DNA of 64,000 nucleotides, taken from Emydura subglobosa (taxonomy: Eukaryota; Chordata; Testudines; Chelidae). Made by a program: the position numbers and the translations under genes. The stretch's first letter is position 1. Each line of letters opens with the position of its first letter. The stretch covers positions 20,354,932-20,418,931 of the forward strand of contig ML679969.1 in assembly GCA_007922225.1 (NCBI GenBank), in the 5' to 3' direction. The notes beneath the pieces were generated by a model. The model saw nothing but the letters and a program-made list of their open reading frames with translations. It had not been told where the DNA came from and did not search any database. Positions 1-10,974 of the stretch are shown one piece after another.

Positions 1-129
1 ACTACATTTTGGAGCAGCACTGGTCCTGAGATCAGCACTCTCCACATAATCTGGACAGGGGTACCTGGCCCAGGGCCTACTGACCACCAGTTACCTACCC
101 ATATCGCCAGTGGCCTCCGTGGAATCCAT

Positions 130-1111
130 GGGATGCTCCCCAGTTTCGGAGGTGCCACTCCTCATTCTGTTCCAGAGCAAGATCCTGGGGCACATCGATC
201 CACCACAAGCTCAGGCAAGCTCAGGCACTAGTTGAGCTTCCCCTCTCGGGGCCTCCAAGACTTGTCCCATCCAGGTCCAACAGTTCAAGAGCAGGACCCA
301 TCCTTAGTGCAACTGACCTCTTTTTATTGTTGTTCTCTGACAATTCTACAGTGCCAGGCTCTTCTTGCCTCTCAGTACCTGAGGACTTCAAGGTCTACCA
401 GGACCTTTTGCAGCATGTGGCTGCTGCCTTGGGCATCTGGGCAGAGTTCCTGCAGGTGAATACTCACAAACTACTAGGTAGTCTTTGCCCCAGGGAGGGC
501 AACCCTTCCTATTAATGATGCATTCCTGGGGCCTGCTCAAGTTCTCTAGAGTTCTCTGGCTTTGGTGCCGCCTGTGGCGAAGCATTCAGAGAAACGCTAT
601 TTCATACGTAGGTTTCTATTTCTACTTGGTCCCTAATCCTCTGAGTGTGACTGCAGTGGATGATAGGGCCTGTCAGGACTGGTTTAAGTCTACAGCCAAG
701 GACAGAGAGTCCAAGAGGATGGACTTAATGGGTAGAAAAATTTATACCTCCTCTTGCTTGCAAATGTGTATTGCAAACCAGCAGGCTTTGCTGTCCAAGC
801 ATGATTTTGTTATTTGGACAGCATTGTCTAAACTTGTAGGCCTGTTACCTGAAGCCTCCAGGGAGGAATTTCGAGCACTTGTTGCTGAGGGCTCTTTGTT
901 GGCCAAGATATCCTTGCGATCAGCTTTGGGACATTGCAGATCCATTGCCCATAGTTATGACCTCTGCGGTAACTATGAGAAGGGCATCTTGGCTGCAAAA
1001 TTTGGGCAGCAAGGTGGAGGCTTTGGGGTTCAGCCTGTTGACTCATCTTCAAACTGCATCTACCAAGCATCTGTTTTGACTTGTATGTCCATGGCAGCAA
1101 AGCAGTCCTGA
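130..1111 (+). pseudogene. gag-like region of the DIRS-like element
   Basis: The 208-codon frame at 485-1,111, joined with short frames upstream (327-515) and one in another frame near 945-1,079, matches the gag-like protein I know from turtle DIRS-type elements: an N-terminal Pro/Ser part, a helical stretch (VPEDFKVYQDLLQHVAAA, about 370-425), a middle block with DLMGRKIY (about 724-750), and a conserved MRRASWLQ block (978-1,001). The last of these lies in a different frame from the middle block, so at least one frameshift separates them, and there is a stop at 513. The likely role of the intact protein is RNA packaging. It sits directly upstream of the reverse transcriptase region. No zinc knuckle is visible. 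Confidence 0.55.
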
Positions 1112-1317
1112 CCTCTGTATCGCCAACCCCCCATTCAGGAACAACTGGCATGTTTTCACAATGTTTGGGGTTCGACTACGAGTGACAGCTGGGTCCTGTG
1201 CACCATCAGATCAGGTTAAGCCATCCAGTTCTTTTCCATCAACCCTGCCTCCCCATCCCTCTTTAGAGACTGCTCTCACAGACACTTTTCCTTGAGCAGG
1301 TTCAGTCTCTACTAGCG

Positions 1318-2200
1318 TTGAGAGCTGTGGAGGAAGTTCCTCTGCAGTGCCAGGGCCAAGAGTTTTATACCAGGTACTTTCTGATTCCCAAATCCAAAGG
1401 AGAGGTAAAACTGATTCTTTGTCTCCAGAACCTCAACCAATACCTCAGATGTGTGAGGCTGCGGATGGTCGCCCTGTCAAATATCCTCCCTGGGTTCAAT
1501 CAGAATAGCTGGTTTGCTGCTCTGCACCTTCGGGACACTCATTGTCATGCGGAGATTCTCCTGAGCCACAGATGGTTTCTCTGGTTCATCGTAGTGCACC
1601 GACTGTTATCAGTACACCGTACTTCCCTTGGGCCTGTCCTCTGCATCCTGGGTTTGTACCAAATGGATGGTTGTAGTGACAGCGAACCCGAGGAAAAGGG
1701 AATTCAGATCTTCCAGGGAGCCTTAATGGATTCTATGAGCCTGAGAGCACTTTTGCCAAAGGACCAAAATGGCAAAAATGATCATGCGGTTCATTGTGTG
1801 TCTGGAGCGGAGCTGCTCACTCAGACTTCAGCTACAGCTAGAGTATGCCTAAGGCACACCTGTTGGGTCCATGGCTGCTTGCACACAGATGGTCCAATTT
1901 GCCAGGTTGCTTCTGTGCCCTTTCCAAAGGGCTGAGGACAGTTTATTGTCCAACCTCTCACCCCTAGGACAGATTGGTCTGGCTCCCTCCACCGATCCTG
2001 GACTCCTTATGGTGGTGGACAGTTCAGGTCAATGTAATGCAGGGTGTTCCCCTCGCTTGGTCCCCATCAGCCAGGACCATTGTCACTGACATCTCGTTGA
2101 TAAGCAGGGGAGCACATCTGGGGTTGCACCAAGTTTTTATCTAAAGTGGTGTCTCTCACTGCCTGTCTCACCTGAAATTATCTCCCTGTTTTCTGTCCTA
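1318..2200 (+). pseudogene. Reverse transcriptase / RNase H remnant (DIRS type)
   Basis: The 205-codon frame 1,318-1,935 begins just inside an RT fold: FYTRYFLIPKSKGEVK (about 1,360-1,407), a following LNQYL, then WFAALHLRDTHCHAE (about 1,510-1,555), the degenerate equivalent of the first catalytic aspartate strand (usually SLDLKDAYFH). The second catalytic motif, normally YLDDWL in this family, is not recognisable, so the domain is disabled. Downstream in another frame, WWTVQVNVMQGVPLAW (about 2,010-2,060) leads to TDISLISRGAHL (about 2,085-2,120), the degraded RNase H start (normally TDAS..GWGAHL). Frameshifts near 1,650 and 1,930 are needed to link the parts. Confidence 0.7.
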
Positions 2201-2410
2201 AGCTGCATTCAACCCTGGAGAAGCAGCGTCTTCCTTCTTTGGACACCAGGCACTGCCTTGCCTTTTACCTGGACAGGACTAAACCTGTCTTGCGCTTTGC
2301 CTCCCCTGTTTGTGTCACACACAGACTGGATGAAGGCACAAGCAGTCTCTTCACAGGTGATCTCTAGGTGGATAACTTCCTGCATCAAGACTGCATACAA
2401 AATAGCATGA

Positions 2411-2608
2411 ATGATGCCTCTTCAAAGGGTGCAAGCTCATTCTCCAAGGGCAGAGGCTACGTTGATGGTGTTTTTAAATGACATTTCAGTCATTTGCAGG
2501 GCCGCCACTTGGTCATCTGTGCATAAGTGTACCAGCCATTATGCCATTACCGTGGCATCCAGAGCAGACGCAAACAGGTTCTGTATTCCTTGTGTAAGTG
2601 GACTCTAA
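2411..2608 (+). pseudogene. Possible tyrosine recombinase C-terminal fragment
   Basis: A short frame carries ICRAATWSSVHKCTSHYA (about 2,490-2,550). This resembles the C-terminal block of DIRS/Ngaro tyrosine recombinases, where a similar 'A-x-W-S-x-x-x-T-F-x-x-Y' stretch carries the nucleophilic tyrosine. It lies in the expected place, after RNase H and before the terminal repeat. Only this one block is visible; the upstream Arg/His motifs are not, so the call depends on context as well as similarity. Confidence 0.35.
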
Positions 2609-2960
2609 GCCCCACCTCCTGGGCGGATTCTGCTTGTGAGTCCCCTGCATGGAATACACAGCTGCATCTATTCAAAGAAGAAACAGTTACTGTAACTGTG
2701 GCTCTTCAAGATGCGATGCAGACATGTGTTCCACAACCTGCTCTCCATCCCCTCTGCAGTGGAGTCTGTGTTCTTGACTTATGGTTTGAAGGAACTGAGG
2801 GAGTCGGAGCAGTGCCACTTCATATAGCCAGGAGAGGGGCAATGGCCAAAAGGCACCTGCTCCTGTCACGGGTATTGCTAGGCAAATGCTCCAGCTCCGG
2901 TGTGCTGGGTGTGCACACACCTGAGTGGATGCATGTCTGCATCACATCTTGAAGAATCAC
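2609..2960 (+). repeat. Terminal non-coding block with palindrome (DIRS-like 3' end)
   Basis: Downstream of the last coding trace lies a block containing the exact palindrome ACAGTTACTGTAACTGT (2,683-2,699), followed by a GGCTCTTCAAGATG stretch that I know as part of a common turtle repeat. DIRS elements end in split or inverted terminal repeats, so this fits a 3' terminus. The right edge near 2,960 is set only by loss of recognisable sequence. Confidence 0.4.
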
Positions 2961-4080
2961 GCTGACAGTAAGTAACTGTTTGCTGCTCAGCTGTGCTGCT
3001 GCAGATTATTGTACCAGCTCCAAAGGCCACAGAAAGCAGCTCTGGGCTCAGAGAGGAAAGGCAAGGCCTGCCCCGCCTTCATGTCCACCAGAGTGGCAGA
3101 TTTGAGTGAGGCTGCTTTTTAGCCACATGAAATCCTAAGTGATCTTTAATTGGAGACCATAATTGGCAGCCTAAGGAAGAGAGAAAATAGTGTGGGGAAG
3201 CCAGCTGATTTTAAGATTGAAAAGGACAGTTTTTGAGACTTAAGAGGAGGGGTTTGAAATCCAGACTCCTATTAGCAAGGGAATAGAAGTTGTTAGAATT
3301 AATAATGCTTCTCTCTTAGGTAGCACTTTCCATCTCCACAGCACGGCTCCTCACGAGCTGAGTGCTGTGAATTACAGCGCTAGCGCTGGACTCGGCCACA
3401 GCTCCATCATCATAAAAAGCTTTGTTAGCTGGCAAGTGCCTTTTATAAAAGTGGAAACACATTTCTCACAGCCCAGGCAGCACAGCCAGCTTTGCTTGGG
3501 CTGCCTGCAAGACCGGGGGCTGCCTGTGAGACTCATGGGAATTCAGGCTTTGAAAGGGGGTGTGTAGCATAACTGACAGGGAAGGAAGTGTACCAGGTTT
3601 CTCTGCGGCGAGCAGAACCACACTGAAGGTCTGTCTAGACTGCATAGTGCAGGCTCTGACGCATATTTAAGCCCAAACCTCTGACCCTCCACACACACAC
3701 AGTCCTCTGGCCCACACCTGCATCCCCGCACACCCAGGGCTGGCTGGCTGGCTGATGCATTAGTATGGGTACAAGCCCATGTTCTGCTATAGCACATGGC
3801 CACACACACCCCCTTTGAGGTGAGGACACAGCTGAAGCTTGTGTTGTCAGGCTTGTGTTTGATAGTCCACCAATGCTATCCCACAATCCCCTAGGCCTGT
3901 GTGTCCCTGCCCTTCTGTCTCCCAACTTCCCGCTCATCTCCCATCAATCTCTTGGGGCAAATATAGCTGCTTGGCGTTTAACCTTTCATTTCTATATGAA
4001 CTGGTCGGTTTTAAACACAGCTCAGCCTCACTTGCTGAAAAACTGAGCAGAGGCCCCTGACCCAGCCCGCTGCTCGCTGG
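2961..4080. other. No recognised feature
   Basis: Unique-looking sequence. Short CA runs occur at 3,693-3,704 and 3,802-3,811. Open frames here are short, overlap on both strands and show no protein family signature. The stretch before 4,085 may belong to the same copied gene as the MYB/SANT relic. Confidence 0.5.
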
Positions 4081-4084
4081 CCGG

Positions 4085-4567
4085 AAGAACACGCCGGTAT
4101 TCTGGTCTGCCTGTGATGCGAGCCGCAAGATCCATGATTTTAGCAGAAGCACAAAAACTCTGAATTACTATGGAAGCATCTCAAAGAGGCTGATGGAGCT
4201 GGGGATCCCCCAGACTCAAATTCAGTGCCAAGAGCGAATCGAGCAACTCAAGACTGACTACCACAAAGCAAAGGCTGGAATGATACATCTGAGAGCTCCC
4301 TGCCTACCTGTCCCTACTACAAGGAATTCAGCTGGGGACTGGGAACTCACCACAGTCCAGCATGCCTCACTCCTGAGCAGTGATGGCCTTTTGATAACCC
4401 CAGAAGTAGTGGGGATGGGGTCACCACTAGAGGCACCAGCACAGACCCCCAAACAGACCATGGTGCTGCTGCCAGGCCCAGATCAGGCCATGTGGGTGGA
4501 CCAGCAAGGGGGCACCCTGGGCCCCTGTTTGGAGGAACTGTCTGAAGATGGCAGCTGTAGCCTGTAG
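4085..4567 (+). pseudogene. MYB/SANT-like DNA-binding domain relic
   Basis: The frame running through 4,193-4,567 (124 codons from an internal Met) can be extended upstream to about 4,085. It contains YYGSISKRLMELGIPQTQ and then QCQERIEQLKTDYHKAKA (about 4,165-4,275). The pattern 'I-s-x-x-L-x-x-x-G-x-x-R-T-x-x-Q-C-x-x-x-I-x-x-L-K-x-x-Y-x-x-x-K' is the second half of the MYB/SANT-like domain found in Harbinger-associated Myb proteins and in vertebrate MSANTD and ZSCAN20/29-type proteins. The first helix with its tryptophan is only hinted at (VFWSAC, about 4,098). The C-terminal part is Pro/Gly-rich and has no known domain. It could be one exon of a host gene or a retrocopy. No intron or poly(A) tail is seen that would decide. 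Confidence 0.45.
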
Positions 4568-5545
4568 GACTAGCCTGCTTGCTTGCATATATATGTATAT
4601 CCTTCCTTATAGATTTAAGTATGGTTGTTTGATTATAATAGAGTCACAGATTTATATTAAAGTATTTTACCTACAGGCCACATTCTGTATGAAAGCTAAG
4701 CAGTTAGTATACATATGTTCGGGACCTTTGGCCCAGATAAGTAATGATGAGTTAAAGGATAAGACATATATGGTTATAACCTTTACCCTAGATAAGTCAG
4801 GAGACATCAAAACAGGAGGGGTTGTCACAGGTTATTCCCCAAGTAAACTTCACAGGTACACCACAGAACCCACAAAAGGGCCAGAAATAACAATGGTGAG
4901 ATAAACAAACTGTCTGGAAAGGATGCAGATATGCCATTATAACCTGGCAGCTTATAGGATAGGTGTACCCTAATAATTTGGGGGTGACAAATCCAAGTTT
5001 GGACTTAGAAGGAGGATCCATATTGCTCAGGGTATAAGAAGGGGCAAATCATGCTATTTGGGGCGATCAATTGTCAGCTACTCCTGCTTGAAGCTTCTTT
5101 TAGTTAGTGTTAATATTTTGTTCTTCATTTATACTTAGTATTATTTGTAGTGTTAGTCTTAGTCTTATAGTTCTTAGCCCTCGAGCATTGCCTACTCCGC
5201 CCCTCCACTCAAGTGTTGAGGAACCAGACATCTCTCCCAACCAGGTCATCAGGGAAGGGTGTGAGTATATTAATCCAAAGCATATCGTAGAAATATATAT
5301 CATATGAGTCTCTAAATTAAGATTATATTATCCACTTGATTGTTCATTTTCTTTATAACAGTCATTTGTCTATCATTTTATGTTACCTTAATAAAAGCTT
5401 ATAAAATTACATAAATTTGGCTATCACTAAGAACCTTCCTGCTGTGCACCCCGGGGTCCCTATAAAACTCTTCTGAAGCCTGGTTCCGGGACAAGAACCT
5501 TATTATCTTATGACCCCATTCAAATTACTAAAACATCCAAAATCA
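4555..5545 (+). mobile_element. Candidate solo LTR
   Basis: An A/T-rich block of about 1 kb. It has a GGTATAAGAAGGGG TATA-like site near 5,030, an AATAAAAGC polyadenylation-like signal at 5,390, and about 150 bases of GC-richer U5-like sequence after it. It sits directly after the MYB/SANT relic. No target duplication or matching second LTR was found, so this is a structural guess. Confidence 0.3.
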
Positions 5546-6290
5546 GGCTACACAGCCCAGCAAGAGCCAGAGCCTGGGATGTTGTGACTGCGATTTTCAT
5601 GTTATTGTGATTAAAAATGGGGTTGATTTTTCTGGGCTACATCCAATACAACTATCATGAGAAAGGAATTACATGCAGGCATTGTGTTTTTTGCTTCCAT
5701 TGAGGGCCAGAGCCATGGTATTTCCCTGCTGCCCCTCTCCCGCATGCCCCACACAGTTTGGGATCCAAGATGGAGTTCAGGCCAGGGGAAACAGTGTAAA
5801 CAAGCAACTAGCATTAACTTTTTACTAGATCCCCATTTATTATTGGAAAGAGGGATCAGCGTATTAGCCACATCAAGCATAGATTCATAGTTCAGCATGC
5901 TCAGTTCGGCTTATAACCCAGCCCCATTGGAACTCCATCATGGCACTGCTGAAGTATCCCAGGCTGCCTGGATTGTCAGTGACAATGGCAGTGGAGTAGG
6001 CACTATAGAGGGTCATTTGGATTCCAGGGCAGGGCAGGGCAGACTTATTACAGCCATCTCTGTTGTTCATGAGCCCCCTCCATTCGGAGATGTATTAGCT
6101 GGGCACTAGCCGTCAAAAAATCTGCTTTGCAGACATGGCTGGTAACCTCTGCTGGCCTGGAATAGGAGTTCCTTTGCCCCTCTGGCACCTCTAGCAGATG
6201 TTGTCTTGCAAGACTTGCCCTGCTGGAAGGCACGTTAAAATCTAAGATAGTAATGGGGCACTTTATATGAAATCCACCCTCCTCCCCCTA
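5546..6290. other. No recognised feature
   Basis: No protein family, RNA or clear repeat signature is seen. The tandem CAGGGCAGGGCAGGG at about 6,026-6,040 is a short simple repeat. Confidence 0.4.
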
Positions 6291-6299
6291 GGCAAAGTG

Positions 6300-7190
6300 A
6301 CAAGCTTTGACAGCACGCTGTGTAGGGCCCGTGTGCAACATGAGCTTCACCCTTCATTCAGACACCAGCAAACCTCGTGGGGCTAATACCACCTACACGC
6401 TCTTGTGGCCAAGGGCTCTGGGGGCTCACATCTCGGATCACCACCTGGTGACCGTGACAGCCTCTCTCACTGTGGAGAGGCTGGGGTTGGCCTACTGGCA
6501 CTTTAACAAGAGCGTGCTGGAGGACATGGGCTTCGTGGCGTCCTTCCAGGAGTTCTGGCTGGCCTGGCGGGGGCAGAGACACGCCTTTCCCTCGGCGCGG
6601 CGCTGGTGGGACATGGAGAAGGTGTGCGCCTGGCTTTTCTGCTGCAACTACGCTCAGAGGGCCAGCTGGCGACAGGATGCGGGGATAGGGCAGCTGAAGC
6701 GGGAGGTCTTAGAGCTGGAGAGGTGTCTGGCCGCCAGCCCCGAGGATCCATCCCTCTGCGGAGCGTGTCGGAAGAAGCGGGAGGAGCTCCGGGCCCTCAA
6801 AGACCTTCGGGCTTGGGCGCCTTCGTTTGATCCTTCAGGAGATGGATTGCGGCTCCCACTTCTTCTACGCCCCAGAGAAAAGAAGGGGGGGGGGGCCCGG
6901 AAGCACATGACCTGCCTTCTGGCGGAGAACAGCACCCCGCCTCATGGATCCAGTGGAGATGCATGAAAGGGCCAGGGCCTTCTACATGAGCCTCTTCTCC
7001 CCGGATCTGACTAAAGCCGCCGCCCGCAGGGTTCTCTGGAACCAACTTCCTGCGGTCAGCACGGGCAACTGGGACCGGCTGGAGCTGCGTCTCACTCTAG
7101 CTAAGTTCTCAGAAACCCTCCACCTCATGCCCATGAACAAATCCCTGGGCATGGGTGGGCTAACCGTGGAGTTCTACCGTGCTTTCTGGG
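6300..7190 (+). mobile_element. Tx1/L1-like LINE, 5' block (end of endonuclease, start of RT)
   Basis: The 219-codon frame at 6,307-6,966 carries SDHHLVTVTASL (about 6,434-6,470), the last motif of an apurinic-type endonuclease (SDHxxV). It is followed by AYWHFNKSVLEDMGFV (about 6,490-6,540), the linker block typical of Tx1/L1-clade ORF2 proteins. After a frameshift near 6,880, the frame at 6,944-7,190 gives LAKFSETLHLMPMNKSLGMGGLTVEFYRAFW, the start of the RT domain ('NKSPGxDGLTxEFY'), and then stops abruptly at a CR1 insertion. The coding resumes in the same order at 10,898. The intact protein is known in turtles as a Tx1 transposon 149 kDa-like protein. The element lacks its 5' end. Confidence 0.85.
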
Positions 7191-7244
7191 GAAGAAAATT
7201 GGCAGCATGTGCGCTCCCGAAGAAAGAGAACCTATACGCCCACC

Positions 7245-7925
7245 ATGCAGATAGAGGTAAGGAATCATTTTCAGGCTCTCTGCACAGGTACTGTGGCAGA
7301 GAACGATTTGGAAGACTCATCTGAGGGAATGGATCAGAAGGAGACCCTGTTGAACAGAAAGCAAGGGATGCATCCTAGGGATGGGGGTTCCACAACCACC
7401 ACTCCCAAGAGGAAGAGAAGGGTGGTGGTGGTCAGGAACTCCCTCCTAAGGGGGACGGAGTCATCCATCTGCCGTCCAGACCAGAAAACTAGAGAAGTGT
7501 GCTGCTTGCCTGGAGCTAGGATTCAGGATGTGACGGAGAGACTGCCGAGACTCATCAAGTCCTCAGACCACTACCCCTTCCTACTTCTCCACGTGGGCAC
7601 CAATGACACTGCCAAGAATGATCTTGAGCAGATCACTGCAGACTACGTGGCTCTGGGAAGGAGGATAAAGGAGTTTGAAGCGCAAGTGGTGTTCTCATCC
7701 ATCCTCCCTGTTGAAGGAAAAGGCCCAGGTAGAGACCGTCGCATTGCGGAAGTAAATGCATGGTTACACAGGTGGTGTCGGAGAGAGGGCTTTGAATTTT
7801 TCGATCATGGGATGTTGTTCCAGGAAGAAGGATTACTAGGAAGAGACGGGATTCACCTAACAAAGAGAGGAAAGAGTATCTTCATAGACAGGCTGGCTAA
7901 CCTAGTGAGGAGGGCTTTAAACTAG
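7245..7925 (+). pseudogene. CR1 ORF1p, SGNH-esterase domain, 5'-truncated
   Basis: From the ATG at 7,245 the frame is open for 226 codons up to TAG at 7,923. It is a single-domain SGNH/GDSL-type hydrolase: VVVVRNSLLRGTE (about 7,420-7,460) replaces the usual GDSL block (VVVGDSLLRGTE in the family), with Asp lost to Asn at the position of the catalytic serine's neighbour. LLLHVGTNDTAK (about 7,585-7,620) holds the GxND block, and GRDGIHLTKRG (about 7,839-7,871) holds the catalytic Asp-x-x-His block. CR1 ORF1 proteins are RNA-binding chaperones carrying such an esterase. The N-terminal zinc-binding part is missing because the insertion is truncated at 7,191. The frame is also open upstream into Tx1 sequence without a true ATG. 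The reading frame is unbroken, which suggests a fairly young insertion. Confidence 0.85.
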
Positions 7926-8001
7926 GTTTGATGGGGGACGGAGACCTAAGCCCGAAGGTAAGTGTGGAAGTGGGATACCACAAGGAAGCAGAAGGAGGAG
8001 G

Positions 8002-8700
8002 GTGCATCAGAGGAGCCTCCTGAACTGCACTGAGAAAGTAGGGCAATCGGTTAGTTATCTCAAGTGCCTATACACAAATGCAAGAAGTCTGGGAAACAAG
8101 CAGGAGAAATTGGAAGTCCTGGCACAGTCAAGAAACTATGACACGATTGGAATAACTGAGACTTCGTGGAGTAACTCACACGACTAGAGCACTGTCATGG
8201 ATGGGTATAAACTGTTCGGGAAGGACAGGCAGGGGCGAAAGGGTGGAGGAATTGCACTGTATGTAAGGGAGCACTATGATTGCTCTGAACTCCAGTATGA
8301 AACTGGAGATAAGCCAGTTCAGAGTCTCTGGGTTAAGTTTAGAAGCAAGAACAATGAGGGTGATGTTGTGGTGGGTGTCTGTTATAGACCACCAGACCAG
8401 GAGGACGAGGTAGATGAGGCTTTCTTCGGTCAACTAGGGAAAGTTTCCAGTTCACAGGACCTAATTTTCATGGGGTCTTCAATCACCCTGACATCTGCTG
8501 GAAAAGCAATACAGCAGAGCACAAACAGTCCAAGAAGTTTTTGGAAAGTGTTGCGGACAGCTTCCTGGTGCAAGTGCTGTAGCAGCCAACTAGGGGCCGT
8601 GCTTCTCTTGACCTGCTGCTCACAAGCAGGGAAGATTTGGTAGGGGAAGTAGAAGTGGGTGGCAACCTAGGCAGCAGTGACCATGAGATGGTCGAGTTCA
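8002..8700 (+). pseudogene. CR1 ORF2 endonuclease domain (broken)
   Basis: The frame has LYTNARSLGNKQEKLE (about 8,068-8,115), the N-terminal APE endonuclease motif, and IGITETSWSN (about 8,146-8,175), with the catalytic glutamate. A single in-frame TAG at 8,185-8,187 interrupts it. It continues with GGGIALYVREHYD (about 8,242-8,280) and VVVGVCYRPP (about 8,365-8,394). Near 8,470 the expected 'GDFNHPDI' block is broken by a frameshift. The final SDHEMV motif appears in another frame at about 8,679-8,696. The domain nicks target DNA to prime reverse transcription, but this copy cannot make it. Confidence 0.85.
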
Positions 8701-9002
8701 GGATCCTGACAAAAGGAAGAAAGGAGAACAGCAGGATACGGACCCTGGACTTCAAAAAAGCAGACTTTGACTCCCTCAGGGAGATGATGGGCAGGATCCC
8801 TTGGGAGGCTAATATGAGGGGGAAAAGAATCCAAGAGAGCTCGCTGTATTTTAAAGAAACCTTATTGAGGGCACAGGAACAAAACCATCCCGATGTGCAG
8901 AAAGAATAGCAAATATGGTAGGCGTCCAGCTTGGCTTAACAAAGAAGTCTTTGGTGAACTTAAATACAAAAAGAAGCTTACAAGAAGTGGAAGCTTGGTC
9001 AG

Positions 9003-10820
9003 ATGACTGGGGAGGATTATAAAAATACTGCTCGAACGTGCAGGAATGAAATCAGGAAGGCCAAAGCACAATTAGAGTTGCAGCTAGCAAGAGAGGTGAA
9101 GGGGAACAAGAATGGTTTCTACAGGTATGTTACCAACAAGAGGAAGATTAGGGAAAGTGTGGGCCCCTTACAGAATGGGGGAGGCAACCTAGTGACAGAG
9201 GATGTGGAGAAAGATGAGGTACTCAATGCCTTTTTTGCCGCTGTCTTCACAGACAAGGTCAGCTCCCAGACTGCTGCACTGGGCGGCACAGAATGGGAAG
9301 GAGGTGAACATCCCGCAGTGCTAAAGGAACAGGTCCAAGACTATTTAGAAAGATTGGACATACACAAGTCCATGGGGCCGGATGCAATGCACCCGAGGGT
9401 GCTGAGGGAGTTGGCTGATGTGATTTCTGAACCATTGGCTATTATCTTTGAAAGCTCATGTCAATTGGGGGAGGTCCCTGATGACTGGAAAAAAGCAAAT
9501 ATAGTGCCCATCTTCAAGAAAGGGAGGAAAGAGGATCTGGGGAACTACAGACCGGTCAGCCTCACCCCAATCCCTGGAAAAATCATGTAGCAGGTCCTCA
9601 AGGAATCCATTTTAAGGCACTTGGAAGAGAGGAAGGTGATCAGGAACAGTCAACACGGATTCACCAAGGGAAAGTCATGCCTGACCAACCTGATTGCTTT
9701 CTACGAAGAGGTGACTGGCTCTATGGATGTGGGGAAAGCGGTGGACGTGATATACCTTGATTTTAGCAAAGCTTTTGATACGGTCTCTCACAGTATTCTT
9801 ATCAGCAAGTTAAGGAAGTATGGGTTGGATGAATGGACTATAAAAAGGATAGAGAACTAGCTAGAGCATAGGGCTCAACGAGTAGTGATCAATGGCTCCA
9901 TGTCTAGCTGGCACCTGGTCACAAGCGGAGTTCCCCAGGGGTCGGTCCTGGGGCCGGTTTTGTTCAACATCTTCATCAGTGATCTGGAGGATGGGGTAGA
10001 TTGCACCCTCAGCAAGTTTGCAGATGACACTAAGCTGGGGAGAATGGTAGATACCCTGAAAGATAGGGATAGGATACAGAAGGACCTAAACAAACTGGAG
10101 GATTGGGCCAAAAGAAATCTGATGAGGTTCAACAAGAACAAGTGCCGAGTCCTGCACTTAGGACAGAAGAATTCCATGCACAGCTATAGACTGGGGACCG
10201 ACAAGCTAGGCAGCAGTTCTGCAGAAAAGGACCTGGGGGTAACAGTGGATAAGAAGCTGGATATGAGTCAGCAGTGTGCCCTGGTGGCCAAGAAGGCTAA
10301 TAGCATATTGGGCTGTATTAATAGGAGCATTGCCAGCAGATCACGGGAAGCGATCATTCCCCTCTTTTCAGCATTGGTGAGGCCGCATTTGGAGTATTGT
10401 GTCAAGTTTTGGGCATCCCACTACAACAAGGATGTGGAGAAGTTGAAGAGAGTCCAGCGGAGGGCAACAAAAATGATTAGGGGGCTGGAGCAAAAGACTT
10501 ATGAGGAGAGGCTGAAGGAACTAGGCTTGTTCAGTCTACAGAAGAGAAGGATGAGGGGGGATTTGATAGCAGCCTTTAACTACCTGAAAGGGGGTTCCAG
10601 GGAGGATGGAGCTAGGCTGTTCTCAGTGGTGGCAGATGACAGAACAAGGAGCAATTGTCTCAAGTTGCAGGGGGGGAGGTCTAGGTTGGACATTAGGAAA
10701 AAGTTTTTCACTCGGAGGGTGGTGAAGCACTGGAATAGGTTACCTAGGGAGGTGGTGGAATCTCCATCTTTAGAGGTTTTTAAGCTGCAGCTTGACAAAA
10801 TCCTCGCTGGAATTATTTAG
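9003..10820 (+). pseudogene. CR1 ORF2 reverse transcriptase domain (broken)
   Basis: Three collinear frames make up the RT. 9,003-9,590 (195 codons) holds [16 protein letters not shown] and [16 protein letters not shown]. 9,621-9,860 holds [13 protein letters not shown], with the first catalytic aspartate. 9,885-10,820 (311 codons) holds [18 protein letters not shown] at 10,017-10,028 with the catalytic aspartate pair intact, and the C-terminal [12 protein letters not shown] and [14 protein letters not shown] blocks. The breaks are stops at 9,588 and 9,858. All catalytic aspartates are present, so inactivation is by nonsense changes only. The 3' untranslated tail follows directly. Confidence 0.92.
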
Positions 10821-10974
10821 CTGAGGTTAGTCCTGCTCTGAGCAGGAAGTTGGACTAGATGACCTCCTGAGGTCCCTTCCAACTCTATGATTCTATGACC
10901 TCGGCCCAGACCTGGCAATCGTCTGGGCCAACTCTGAAGCCAGCGGAGAGCTCCCTCTCTCATGCAGGCAGGCC

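Larger units (their letters stand above)
1..2960 (+). mobile_element. DIRS-like YR retroelement, decayed, left end outside window
   Basis: A single + strand element can be followed through its parts in the usual order: a gag-like region (about 130-1,110), a reverse transcriptase (from 1,318), an RNase H start near 2,085, a short stretch resembling the C-terminus of a tyrosine recombinase (2,411-2,608) and a terminal non-coding block with an exact palindrome at 2,683-2,699. The reading frame shifts several times and stops are common, so it is dead. The RT shares its motif layout with the minus-strand copy at 62.2-64 kb, which supports a common family. Family assignment rests on recall of DIRS RT/RNase H architecture; a Ty3-like origin for the gag is not excluded. 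The 5' end lies before base 1. Confidence 0.7.
7191..10897 (+). mobile_element. CR1 LINE, nearly full length, inserted in the Tx1 LINE
   Basis: A + strand CR1 about 3.7 kb long with ORF1 (7,245-7,925), ORF2 endonuclease (8,002-8,700), RT (9,003-10,820), and the 3' tail ending in ATTCTATGA (10,889-10,898). It interrupts the Tx1 polymerase: Tx1 stops at about 7,190 and resumes at about 10,898, so the CR1 is younger. The left edge is fixed by the switch from Tx1 to CR1 ORF1 coding within a few bases. No target duplication is obvious, as is usual for CR1. ORF2 contains in-frame stops, so this copy is inactive. Confidence 0.93.
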
